A DNA stretch of 64,000 nt from Pseudomonas sp. FP453 (GTDB taxonomy: Bacteria > Pseudomonadota > Gammaproteobacteria > Pseudomonadales > Pseudomonadaceae): the NCBI RefSeq assembly GCF_030687495.1, contig NZ_CP117435.1:1364001-1428000 (forward strand). Direction: 5' to 3'. Position numbers and translations under genes: made by a program. Under the pieces are notes generated by a model. It was not told the origin of the DNA. It made no database searches and saw nothing but the letters and a program-made list of their open reading frames with translations. Position 1 is the first letter of the stretch. Each line of letters begins with the position of its first letter. Of this stretch, positions 1 through 7,540 are shown one piece after another.

Positions 1-35
1 AGCTCAAATGTTACATGTGTAACAGATCGGTTATA

Positions 36-51
36 CTGGTTGTTTATACAG
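36..51 (+). promoter_or_regulatory. LexA-type SOS box
   Basis: The sequence has the form CTG-N10-CAG with an AT-rich core, the layout of the gammaproteobacterial LexA operator. A possible -10 element (TATACA, 45-50) overlaps it, so bound repressor would block the promoter. A strong ribosome binding site (AAGGAG, 59-64) and an ATG at 70 follow. The tail genes beginning at 211 are the likely targets. No second box was seen. Confidence 0.65.
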
Positions 52-69
52 TATATGCAAGGAGCCCCC

Positions 70-192
70 ATGCCGAGTCATACCTCACCCGGTGTCGTCT
101 GCCAGTTGTACACCTCGTACGAGAGTCTGATTCTTCGTATCCACCGCCAGATAAACAGCTCCACCGCCCATCGCCCTGGATCTTTCCACTGA
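70..192 (+). CDS. Small hypothetical ORF behind the LexA box (40 aa)
   Basis: I do not recognise this 40-residue product. Support comes from position. AAGGAG lies 5 bases before the ATG, a LexA-type box ends 18 bases upstream, and the ORF stops 18 bases before the first tail-like gene, so it would be the leader gene of an SOS-induced transcript. The product is polar, with several Tyr, His and Arg residues, and has no membrane segment or signal peptide. It could be a leader peptide, a small phage regulator or a chance ORF. Confidence 0.4.
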   Translation: MPSHTSPGVVCQLYTSYESLILRIHRQINSSTAHRPGSFH

Positions 193-210
193 CGACTCGG
201 AGTAACCCTT

Positions 211-648
211 ATGGCCCGCATTGGCGGTATGAACTTCGACGTGAACATGGGCGACCTGCTTATCCACTCCGACCGGTCGTTCCTGCGCGATCTGATGCGC
301 CAGGCCGAGGCCACCGAAGGCGGTGGCCAGCGCAAGACTTATCGCATCGTCAACGACACCGCCGACGGTTTTGGTGTGCGCCAGGTGCAGTTCAGCGACG
401 GCGTAAGCGCCCGGGAGGACGACAGCCTGTTTTGCTGGCGGGTCCAGTTCACGCTGTCTGAAAAACTGTCGAACCCCGAGCGGGTCGAGAAGCGCCGTCC
501 GGCCAATGCGGCCACGGCACAGGGCGCACCAGGTCAAGCGGTAGGAGGCGGCACCAGCGCTGCCGGCGAACCCGGGAGCACGGCCGAGCTGTCTGGCTTC
601 GAGTCCACGTTGAAGCGCGTAGACGACTGGCTGGGGAGTGGCCAATGA
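211..648 (+). CDS. Phage tail/baseplate-associated protein, hypothetical
   Basis: The 145-aa product begins MARIGGMNFDVNMGDLLIHS and has no signal peptide. Its stop overlaps the next start by 4 bases, so the two genes are translationally coupled. The Gly/Ala-rich stretch near residues 108-130 looks like a linker between an N-terminal mixed domain and a short C-terminal helix. The phage assignment rests mainly on the two downstream genes, which look like hub and spike proteins of a contractile or siphovirus-like tail. No catalytic motif is visible, and the exact tail role is not known. Confidence 0.55.
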   Translation: MARIGGMNFDVNMGDLLIHSDRSFLRDLMRQAEATEGGGQRKTYRIVNDTADGFGVRQVQFSDGVSAREDDSLFCWRVQFTLSEKLSNPERVEKRRPANAATAQGAPGQAVGGGTSAAGEPGSTAELSGFESTLKRVDDWLGSGQ

Positions 649-1343
649 GCCTGAAACTGCACAAGGTGCTGACCATAAACGGCGAACCCGTTGCCCTGGT
701 TAAAGAGGATGTCCGCTTGGAGCTGCGAAGCCCCGGCCGGGCATCTTTCACAGTCCAGGCATCGGCGCCGCTCAAGGGCCTGGTAACGCTGGACATCGGC
801 TACAACGACAGCACGCTGCAGCGCCACTTTATCGGCTACGTGGAGCGCTGCACGGCGGCCAACTCCCAGCAGCAGGTGCTGTTTTGCCGTGAGCTGGCCG
901 CGATCCTGGCCAAGCCACTGCCGCTGAACTTGCGTCACGTTGATCTGCGCGCTGTGCTCGAGGAGATCAGCAAGCACACGGGGTTGAAATTCCGCGTGCC
1001 GGACAGCTCATATACGCGGGTCAAGGCGCCGTTCTTCTACAGCCTGGCCACCGGTTACCAGGCGATGGACAGCCTGGCCCGGGTTTTCTCTATCGACGAC
1101 CTGATCTGGCAGCAACAGGGCAACGGCGAAGTATTCGTGGGCAAATGGGCCGATAGCTTTTTTGGCGCCCGGGCGCCCCTGCACCTGCCCACCGAGCTGT
1201 TCGACGGCTACCAGGACAACCAGAGCGCCATGATCGCGGCGCTCCCAGGCATGCGCCCAGGCGCGACAATCAACCAAGGCGAGCGGGTCACTTCGGTGAC
1301 GCTGGCCGGCACTCAGATGGCATTGAAATGGAAGACGCAATAA
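645..1343 (+). CDS. Phage baseplate hub-like protein
   Basis: The 232-aa product overlaps its neighbours at both ends (4 bases upstream, 16 downstream), which is typical of compact phage late operons. Phrases such as LELRSPGRASFTVQA and the later LEEISKHTGLKFRVP with VFSIDDLIWQQQGNGEVFVG fit the beta-rich gp27/GPD type of tail hub, where a short hub domain is followed by a domain that reads like a late-control protein. This is family-level pattern recognition without a diagnostic motif. The role is inferred to be assembly of the baseplate centre together with the spike-like product encoded next. Confidence 0.55.
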   Translation: MSLKLHKVLTINGEPVALVKEDVRLELRSPGRASFTVQASAPLKGLVTLDIGYNDSTLQRHFIGYVERCTAANSQQQVLFCRELAAILAKPLPLNLRHVDLRAVLEEISKHTGLKFRVPDSSYTRVKAPFFYSLATGYQAMDSLARVFSIDDLIWQQQGNGEVFVGKWADSFFGARAPLHLPTELFDGYQDNQSAMIAALPGMRPGATINQGERVTSVTLAGTQMALKWKTQ

Positions 1344-2305
1344 AACGAGCGGTAGAACGCCAGTTTCCCGAACTGACCGGTGGCTATCACCTGCCACGGT
1401 TCGCCAAGGTGATCGCTGTGCCTGATGCACCTGCGGGCGCTGGTGTCTGTGATGATTTCCGGCCGCGCTTTGGTGTTGACCTGCAGGTGCTTGGCCCGGA
1501 CGGGGAGGTGGACGCAAGCTTGCCAGTGCTGTCGGGTGTGCCGTTACCGGTACCGGTCGGTGGCGATGAAATGGGCTTCTATGCCTTCCCGGAGGAGGGC
1601 ACCACAGTTGTGGTGTGCTTTGCGTACGGGTTGCCGCACAAGCCCTATATCCAGACGGTGCTGCCCCACGGTCTGACTCTGCCAAGCGTGCCGAAAGGGG
1701 ACCAGGTATGGCAGCACAGCGAAGCCTGCCAGCAGCGCGTCGACGCGGACGGCAACTGGCTACGCCAAACGGACGGCAAGATCCAGGACAAGGCGGTCCA
1801 GCGGGAAGTGGAGGCGATGGAGAACACCGAGAGCTTCCAGAGCCACACCAGGACGGTGGATGACCATTCAACCGAGTCAGTGGGTGGGATCAAGAAGATC
1901 GAGGCGCTGGGCGCGCTCAAGCTGTTGTCGGGTGGATCTGCGAGCTTGGCGGCGGTGGATGATTTACACCAGGCGACCGGACGGGATTTGAACCTGGTGG
2001 TGGGGCAGAAGCATAACGCCACGGTGGGTGGTGATATGGAGGAACGGATTCAGGGGCTGCGCGAGAGCGTTTCCGGGATTAGTCAGAGCATGGTCTCGCC
2101 AAAAAGCTGGGTTGGTTCTGTAGAGGTAAACTCGTTGAGAGTCTTATGCGAGTTGATTGACTTGGTATCTGAGATGAATCGCCTATTGTCGGTACACACG
2201 CACGCTCCTGGGTCAAGTCCAAGCCCATTGGACGCTAGTAGCTTCCAGAAGATGTCCGCTGATGCGACTTTGCTTTCCATAGGACTTAAGCATATAACCC
2301 TCTGA
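1328..2305 (+). CDS. Phage baseplate spike/assembly-like protein (gp5/gpV type)
   Basis: The 325-aa product has a central segment with GVPLPVPVGGDEMGFYAFPE followed by TTVVVCFAYGLPHKPYIQTV, typical of the OB-fold that starts gp5/gpV/VgrG-like spikes ('the fluid must be non-trivial for a valid flow' region). A polar, repetitive C-terminal part follows. It overlaps the preceding hub-like gene by 16 bases. GC content drops over the last 200 bases, towards the AT-rich cargo genes. No lysozyme domain is apparent. No capsid, terminase or integrase gene is visible, so this is a partial prophage or tail-only remnant within the window. Confidence 0.55.
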   Translation: MEDAIKRAVERQFPELTGGYHLPRFAKVIAVPDAPAGAGVCDDFRPRFGVDLQVLGPDGEVDASLPVLSGVPLPVPVGGDEMGFYAFPEEGTTVVVCFAYGLPHKPYIQTVLPHGLTLPSVPKGDQVWQHSEACQQRVDADGNWLRQTDGKIQDKAVQREVEAMENTESFQSHTRTVDDHSTESVGGIKKIEALGALKLLSGGSASLAAVDDLHQATGRDLNLVVGQKHNATVGGDMEERIQGLRESVSGISQSMVSPKSWVGSVEVNSLRVLCELIDLVSEMNRLLSVHTHAPGSSPSPLDASSFQKMSADATLLSIGLKHITL

Positions 2306-2351
2306 GGTGAAGCAGTGGATGCTTTTGCCACTATAGGGATTGGGTGGTTGT

Positions 2352-3692
2352 ATGCGGTTTAATAGTGCTGATATTGAAAGTCTGGTGAGTAGAAGCCTGG
2401 TTATTGAGTGCTTTGAAATTACTCTAACGCAGAATGCTGATGAGTCTCCATTTATATTCTGTGGTCCTGGAAGCATTGAAACTCAATCAGATGGGCAGCT
2501 TTCGTTAAAGATGTACGACACTACAAAGAAAAGCTCTATGAGCCAGATGATACGGTATGGGTTGTATAGTCAAACTGGAATTGTGCCTGAATCAGATTAT
2601 TTTTCACTGCGTGCCATAGACTCTTCAGGAAATATTTGGGTGGCTCCGCGTCTCTATATATATGACGGGTTAAGGATGACTTCTCATGGAACCATAGTCG
2701 AGTTTCAAATTCCCGATATTCGTACTGAGCGTAGTCACCCTCGTTCAGATTTAGACGGGATTAGCATTGCCAGTGCTGTTATTGCTGGAAAATTTCGCAT
2801 GCCGTTTAATAAGTGGCAAGACCAATCTGACGGTTCCAGTTCAGTATCTGCACTTGATTTTGAAATTGATGGAGCAAAATTAAAGCTTTCGCAGAAGGCT
2901 AAACATTTGGAGCTTGAAGTTGAGAGCAGCATTAGGGAAATAGATCATGAGCTACTCATGACTATTTCTGAGTCGATCAGTATTGCAATTGGACGGGATG
3001 CGTGGCCTGCGTATTATAGGTTGTATAATAACGGTGTTACTAGGTCGTTCATTAGCGGAAGGCCGGATGTAAAGGGGCTTGGTATGATAAAGCCTCTTGT
3101 GGATGTATTTCCATATAAGACCGCTAAGTTAGTATCTTTCGTGAATTGCTATGTCAATAATCGTCAGGAGGAGCATCGTCATTTAGTATATTACTGGCGC
3201 CGCCTGTATCATGTTTCTAGTAGGATTGGAGATGTGGCTGCTTTAGTTTTGACTGTGAATATTGAAGGGCTTGTGAACAATTACTTTTCTGAGGGTAGGG
3301 TGCCTTCAGAACGTGTTTTGGGGGAGGTACGTCATAGCAAGAAACTAATAAAGTCTTTGAGGCTTCCAGGTAGTACTAATTCTCGCATTAAAAATGTATT
3401 GGGGGCTATGAAAAAGCTTAGCGCTCCTAATATATTAAGAGTATTGGAGAAAGAAGGTGTTATAGAAACTACTCATGTGAAAAGCTGGAATGATCTACGC
3501 CACTCACTCGCCCATGCCGGAAACTCAGAGTCGGACCCGGTGACTACCAATCAATTTTTTTTAGACATAGAAAGTTGTCTAGATTTGTTCTATAGATTAA
3601 TTGGTTTGAGCGTTGGATATGACTCCTTTTTGGTCGAGGGTAGTGAGGACTTAAAGCCTGCGGATATAATGGTGGAAGAAAAGAAGGTGTAG
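2352..3692 (+). CDS. HEPN-domain protein with ApeA-like layout (candidate defence effector)
   Basis: The 446-aa product starts at ATG 2352. An upstream TTG at 2340 is in frame but less likely. The first 280 residues are mixed and beta-rich. The C-terminal 120 residues are helical and contain R383-x4-H388 in the context NDLRHSLAHAG, the R-x4-6-H signature of HEPN ribonucleases. A large N-terminal domain plus a C-terminal HEPN domain recalls ApeA-type abortive-infection proteins, but I cannot confirm the N-terminal family. Base composition is clearly AT-rich against the neighbouring tail genes, suggesting recent acquisition. It occupies the usual place for cargo genes at the end of a phage late operon. 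Confidence 0.6.
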   Translation: MRFNSADIESLVSRSLVIECFEITLTQNADESPFIFCGPGSIETQSDGQLSLKMYDTTKKSSMSQMIRYGLYSQTGIVPESDYFSLRAIDSSGNIWVAPRLYIYDGLRMTSHGTIVEFQIPDIRTERSHPRSDLDGISIASAVIAGKFRMPFNKWQDQSDGSSSVSALDFEIDGAKLKLSQKAKHLELEVESSIREIDHELLMTISESISIAIGRDAWPAYYRLYNNGVTRSFISGRPDVKGLGMIKPLVDVFPYKTAKLVSFVNCYVNNRQEEHRHLVYYWRRLYHVSSRIGDVAALVLTVNIEGLVNNYFSEGRVPSERVLGEVRHSKKLIKSLRLPGSTNSRIKNVLGAMKKLSAPNILRVLEKEGVIETTHVKSWNDLRHSLAHAGNSESDPVTTNQFFLDIESCLDLFYRLIGLSVGYDSFLVEGSEDLKPADIMVEEKKV

Positions 3693-3870
3693 CATGAGTA
3701 TTAGTTGTCTGGTGCTGCAATGAAGTTCGTAGGAGTCCATCCTTGGCTCCTGCTTTCTATAAGTTTTGCTGCAGTGTTATGGTGTTTTTAGATCTTTTTT
3801 AAAAGCGTTGTATAAATCATCTGGATGAGGGAAGTGTTCTTTACTTAAAAGGTATTGAGCAGAGCCGAAA

Positions 3871-5013
3871 TCAAGTTGTTGAACGTTCATGAAACAAATT
3901 GGACCCTCTGATAGGAATCGAATTGTTTCTTGATGTGGCGGAAGTACAGGGGGCGTCAGAGCTGAAATCTTTGTTAGATTGCTCGAAGTTTTCGGCTTCC
4001 CATAGTTCGGTGTTGTCTTTATCTAATGTTATGCCATGCTGGAGTGTGCAGGTGCTATGTTTTCGTAAGTATGGTTGGTCGCCTTGAGTGTCTGTGTTTT
4101 GCCCGTATATAAAAATTAGAGGTGATTGGTCGTCTTGTATTTTTGGAATGTATACTACTATTGCGGCCAATTTGAACTGGTATTTGGTATGGTTGTCGAT
4201 GGTGTCCATAGTTAGGATGCCATCTTTCGAGAAGTCTACGATGCTAGCTAGACCAGAGCAGTGGCCGTTTATGAAGTCGCAACCATAGGTTATTTCGTCT
4301 CCCTGTATAAGCTGTAGAATGGAGTGCGCTTTCTTTGGTTCGCTTATCAAAAAAACATCTGGCGCAGTTACGTTTTTTATATTGTTTACTTGCAATGCAT
4401 GAATCAGGCGCTCAACAGTAATAGCCTTTATTTTGTTGTCTAGCTCTCCATATACCGCTTTGGTAAGGCGATATGCCCGGTCTAAGTCTGTTCTGCCTTG
4501 GCCCTCTAAATATGGTGCGCCAATCACTGGGCCGAAGAAGTTATCAAGATCTGATAGGAGGTTGATTAGTACTCTTGAAACTTCGTTCTCCCGTAATAGT
4601 ACTGCGCTATGTGTGATGCTATTTCTCCAGCCTTCAACTTTTAATAGGGTTTTTTTGAATTTGTCCGTCATGGCAAAGCCGCATATATCTTTGAGTCGGT
4701 CAATTGACTCTTTGAATGTTATGGTGTGTACGCCGTCGGCTTCGTATAGCTCGTTTATCGTTCCTTCCCTACGGCTTATAAATGCTTGTTTAAGCCTTGT
4801 GATGTCACCAAATAATAGGAGTTCGTTATTTTCTTTCAATGCAAGCTTGAAAAGTATTTCTATTCCATGCTGGATGGAAAGTACAGAGTCTTTTAGTGCT
4901 GAGAAACGCAAGGGGTCTTCCGCGCGCTCTCCAAGTAGGCGCTCGTATGTTTCCAAGTGGCTGTAGCCTTTTTTTAAGGAGTCAAGTCCATTTTCAATCA
5001 GCGAAATTCTCAT
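3871..5013 (-). CDS. Second HEPN-like protein, hypothetical
   Basis: The 380-aa product starts at ATG 5013 with AGGAAG about 6 bases upstream. Residues 40-160 are helical, with a phrase like HGIEILFKLALKENNELLLF typical of HEPN helix 2, and R130-x4-H135 in the context GWRNSITHSA. The second half (about 180-330) is mixed alpha/beta without a motif I recognise. The last 50 residues are polar and low in structure. The gene converges on the HEPN gene at 2352 with a 178-base gap, and it is equally AT-rich. Likely role: an RNA-cleaving or RNA-binding toxin or defence factor. This is inferred from the motif only. Confidence 0.55.
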   Translation of the reverse strand: MRISLIENGLDSLKKGYSHLETYERLLGERAEDPLRFSALKDSVLSIQHGIEILFKLALKENNELLLFGDITRLKQAFISRREGTINELYEADGVHTITFKESIDRLKDICGFAMTDKFKKTLLKVEGWRNSITHSAVLLRENEVSRVLINLLSDLDNFFGPVIGAPYLEGQGRTDLDRAYRLTKAVYGELDNKIKAITVERLIHALQVNNIKNVTAPDVFLISEPKKAHSILQLIQGDEITYGCDFINGHCSGLASIVDFSKDGILTMDTIDNHTKYQFKLAAIVVYIPKIQDDQSPLIFIYGQNTDTQGDQPYLRKHSTCTLQHGITLDKDNTELWEAENFEQSNKDFSSDAPCTSATSRNNSIPIRGSNLFHERSTT

Positions 5014-5644
5014 TCGTCTTCCTAGATTTAAGGCTGTGGGATTAATTTTTTACAGTGATGATTGATCTGTATGCATAAATCGTCGCATGCAAAAGTGGTA
5101 CGAAAAGCAATAGATATGTTAGTGGCTCACTTGTTTGCATGTGGATTTGGAGTCTGCCTTGCAGTCGTTAAACCGGCAACGGCGAGACGGTACATCAGGA
5201 CATTTAACAACACAGAAGCGGTTCATTGAAAAAAAATAGTCATGAAAAGCACTTATCCCCCTCCCGCCGACGGGCTTCTCGTCGCAAAAAAGTGCAAAGG
5301 TGGAATGTAGTGCAATGGGGGGCTCAGCCCAGGCCAGCTGTGGGCTTTAGCGGGAGAATGGTCATTGCACTGACTGCAAAGTCTGGAAGAGGAATGCAAT
5401 GCCTTTACACCTCGTGGCAGCACAGCGGGGCAGGGGGGCAGCTCTGCAGACCCCCAGCCCGCTTGGGTGAGCGGTTGGAAAACTTCCGAAGCGAGCGATT
5501 TTCAAAATCTGCAGCGCTCCTCGTAATGCTCACTAGGTCGCGATGGGTAATTTCGATTCGAATGCTGGACGCCAAGTGGCGGCGCGTTTTGCGAGTCTTC
5601 CAGCGCTCGTTTAATTTTGCACATTCTTACCCTACCGTGCGGGG
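5014..5644. other. Intergenic stretch without a convincing gene
   Basis: This 631-base gap separates the second HEPN gene from the end of the DUF3800 gene. The left 150 bases are AT-rich and must hold the promoter of the HEPN gene on the minus strand. From about 5250 the composition turns GC-rich, which may mark an edge of an inserted segment. The only long plus-strand ORF (5226-5759) is rich in Arg and Trp, has no ribosome binding site and runs into the DUF3800 gene, so I do not accept it. Confidence 0.5.
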
Positions 5645-6436
5645 TCAACCGTTGTTGATTGCTATTTCTTCGACCGCCAGCACTGCCTCGGGTGTCACGA
5701 TCGTCGTGGTCGCGATCTGTACCGCGACACCTACATTTTGGGACGCTCTACGGACATGAAGGCCATGTATGGTGCCGCCCACGCTGTCGAAGCTATTTTT
5801 GATGATGTCGAAGTATTGCGAATCGTCAGCTTGATAATGTCGAAAAATCGCAAATGCAACCAGGTCGACCAACTGGATCATCCTTGACGCTTTGGAGTCC
5901 AGAAACAGTGGTACCTCAGCAAAGTTTCTGAGCTTACCGAATGAGTGCCCATCGTTCTTGAATGTTCTCGCAAGGTTCTGGATGCTTTTTTCTGTGTGGG
6001 AGGTGTCAAAAATTGCGATCCCTCTCTCCGGTTTGCCCTGCGTATTGAATCGTTGGAGGTATTTGTCAAACCTCGATGCGACCTGTTCAAAACAAGATTT
6101 GATCGGATCGTCTGCCCCATGCGCTCCACGTTCTACTACCGAAGCGAACAGGCGATATTTGCCTCTAGAGTTGGCGATGATGCTGAGGCAGTCTTTGATA
6201 GCTTGAATCCGGTCGGCCATCGGAAAAGGCCGCCATTCGCTCTTGCCAGATCTCATTGGCGAACCGTGGAGCTCAATCGCGTAGGGGTCTTCAGGGGAGA
6301 ACCTTGCGGCGATCTCGTTCATCTGGGTTTCAACCCAGTGAGTTTGACGTTCAAAGATGGACACGCCCGCGAGGATGAAAAAGCTCTGGCTCGGGTCGCT
6401 TGGCGTGCCTGATTCGTCAACATATAGAAGGTGCAT
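5645..6436 (-). CDS. DUF3800 domain protein
   Basis: The 263-aa product begins MHLLYVDESGTPSD, the hallmark N-terminus of DUF3800, with the acidic pair D7-E8. It carries later family features such as IELHGSPM and RMIQLVDLVAFAIF near the C-terminus, where another conserved Asp sits. The family is thought to adopt an RNase H-like fold and its function is unknown. I chose ATG 6436, which has GAGGA 8 bases upstream. A longer in-frame start at 6511 would run through a terminator hairpin. The gene lies directly behind a candidate structured RNA on the same strand, an arrangement reported for this family. Confidence 0.8.
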   Translation of the reverse strand: MHLLYVDESGTPSDPSQSFFILAGVSIFERQTHWVETQMNEIAARFSPEDPYAIELHGSPMRSGKSEWRPFPMADRIQAIKDCLSIIANSRGKYRLFASVVERGAHGADDPIKSCFEQVASRFDKYLQRFNTQGKPERGIAIFDTSHTEKSIQNLARTFKNDGHSFGKLRNFAEVPLFLDSKASRMIQLVDLVAFAIFRHYQADDSQYFDIIKNSFDSVGGTIHGLHVRRASQNVGVAVQIATTTIVTPEAVLAVEEIAINNG

Positions 6437-6462
6437 CCAGTCATCCTCATCCAAAAAGAGCC

Positions 6463-6588
6463 AAAAAAAAAGTCGAGCATCTGCTCGACTTTTGTCTGAT
6501 GACCTATGCATGTAGGCATAGGTTTACGAATTAGGTAAGCCAGCGAAGGAGCTCCTTCACGCACCGCTAAGGCAGGGCTGCCGACTTG
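6463..6588 (-). ncRNA. Candidate DUF3800-associated structured RNA
   Basis: Reading the minus strand, a promoter-like pair (TTGACA at 6622-6617, 17-base spacer, TACTTT at 6599-6594) is followed by about 125 bases with four hairpins: a GGCAG/CTGCC stem (6571-6582), a GAAGG/CCTTC palindromic stem (about 6545-6558), an ACCTATGC/GCATAGGT stem (about 6502-6523), and a 9-bp GC stem (6471-6490) followed by nine T residues, a textbook intrinsic terminator. No ORF fits inside. It ends 27 bases before the DUF3800 start. Structured RNA motifs upstream of DUF3800 genes have been described in comparative screens (several DUF3800-numbered motifs). I cannot tell which one, if any, this matches. Confidence 0.55.
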
Positions 6589-6593
6589 AGAGA

Positions 6594-6622
6594 AAAGTAG
6601 TCATATTCTCGCCCTATGTCAA
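6594..6622 (-). promoter_or_regulatory. Sigma70-like promoter for the DUF3800-linked RNA
   Basis: On the minus strand this reads TTGACA, 17 bases, then TACTTT. The -35 is a perfect consensus and the -10 matches at three positions including the key T-A and final T. Transcription would start near 6587 and run into the structured RNA. Confidence 0.5.
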
Positions 6623-6691
6623 CCAAAACGTTCCCTTTAACGGAACAACAATCTGTATATTTTGGCTAGCGTTTGGGCAACCCAGGGAAAC

Positions 6692-6716
6692 AAAGCCAAC
6701 CTTGGGGTTGGCTTTT
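6692..6716 (+). terminator. Hairpin terminator
   Basis: A 9-bp stem (AAAGCCAAC with its complement, loop 6701-6706) is followed by TTTT. No gene on the plus strand ends close by, so it may be left from a lost gene or serve minus-strand transcription arriving from the toxin-antitoxin operon that ends at 6901. Confidence 0.5.
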
Positions 6717-6900
6717 GCGATGGTGGTGGACATGTCTAACCTCGGTATTGAATGACGCCGCCGCCGTGAAGGGCAGGCAGCGGACGGGCACTTGGTGTGC
6801 CTCTGATCAAAAAGTGCGCAATTCTATCGATGGGCAACGCGCTTGACCAGCTTTATGCGGGGAAATGCGACGAGTGCGGCGCTATAGGATTCGCCAACGA

Positions 6901-7215
6901 CTACGCGAACAATTCGGCATGGCTCCCCAAGTCCACAAAGGTGATCAGGTCAGCCCGCGAGTTTTCGTAGATCATCAGAAAGTCGCCACCGATATGGCAC
7001 TCCCTGAAGCCGCCCCAATTGCCGGTAAGTGCATGGTCGCGGTATTCGGCGGGAAGCTGCTCGCCCAGGAACAGCAGCACCATCACTGTCCGTACTTCAT
7101 TCATATCTCGGCGCCCAGCCCGCTTGTAGCGTTCCCAGGACTTTTTGAATTCAGGTGTCTGCGCGCATTGTTTTGGCAGGTCGGCGCGTTTTTGCTTCTT
7201 TTGCGGTTTCGCCAT
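6901..7215 (-). CDS. YafQ/RelE-family mRNA interferase toxin
   Basis: The 104-aa product belongs to the YafQ branch of the RelE superfamily, ribosome-dependent mRNA endonucleases. The C-terminal half contains the family core: DHALTGNWGGFRECHI, then a Gly-Asp pair, then GSHAELF. The three histidines and the aspartate match the active-site residues known from E. coli YafQ. The N-terminus is longer and more basic than usual, so a start inside the first 25 residues is possible. The gene overlaps the end of the antitoxin gene by 65 bases, which implies translational coupling. All active-site residues appear intact, so it is probably functional. Confidence 0.85.
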   Translation of the reverse strand: MAKPQKKQKRADLPKQCAQTPEFKKSWERYKRAGRRDMNEVRTVMVLLFLGEQLPAEYRDHALTGNWGGFRECHIGGDFLMIYENSRADLITFVDLGSHAELFA

Positions 7216-7471
7216 CAGCGTCCCCTAGCATTTCGTCGATTGAGTCGAACTGGCGACGAATCTCACGCGCTTGTGCCATGGCACGAGCGGTTTTCTCCGA
7301 AGGGACGCGCACCTCAAAGGGCAGCCCCTGCGTTGTCACGACCTGATGGAGGAAGAGGCGCAAGGCTTCACTGAGGCTAAGCCCGCACGCGCTGAGCACA
7401 GCAGTGGCACGCTCTTTCAAATCCTCGTCTATGCGGCAACGCACGTCAGTGGTTTTCAGTAATACGGACAT
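7151..7471 (-). CDS. RelB/DinJ-family antitoxin
   Basis: The 106-aa product has an N-terminal ribbon-helix-helix domain (about residues 5-50, with RCRIDEDLKERATAVLSACG and LSLSEALRLFLHQVV) and a charged C-terminal tail that would wrap the toxin. GAGGAG lies 7 bases before ATG 7471. It is the first gene of a two-gene minus-strand operon with the YafQ-type toxin. The complex is expected to repress its own promoter, where a TGTAGCTACA palindrome and a related GTGGCTAC half site lie upstream. The tail after residue 85 is Lys/Arg-rich and longer than in E. coli DinJ. Confidence 0.85.
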   Translation of the reverse strand: MSVLLKTTDVRCRIDEDLKERATAVLSACGLSLSEALRLFLHQVVTTQGLPFEVRVPSEKTARAMAQAREIRRQFDSIDEMLGDADGETAKEAKTRRPAKTMRADT

Positions 7472-7493
7472 ATCAGGACTCCTCTACAAAAAA

Positions 7494-7540
7494 TGTAGCT
7501 ACATCGTGGCTACGTTTTCAGTATGGGGTCACCCAACAGA
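7494..7540 (-). promoter_or_regulatory. Promoter/operator of the toxin-antitoxin operon
   Basis: A perfect 10-base palindrome TGTAGCTACA (7494-7503) is followed by a partial copy GTGGCTAC (7506-7513). Upstream on the minus strand a CATACT hexamer (about 7527-7532) could be the -10. Ribbon-helix-helix antitoxins usually bind such short paired palindromes between -10 and the start codon. Confidence 0.45.

Noticed and set aside
5530..5600. TTCGATTCGAA sequence resembling a tRNA T-loop
   Set aside because: No acceptor stem, anticodon arm or CCA context could be drawn, so it is not a tRNA or a tRNA remnant.
5226..5759. Plus-strand ORF between the second HEPN gene and DUF3800
   Set aside because: No ribosome site, odd Arg/Trp-rich composition, and it overlaps the end of the DUF3800 gene in antisense.
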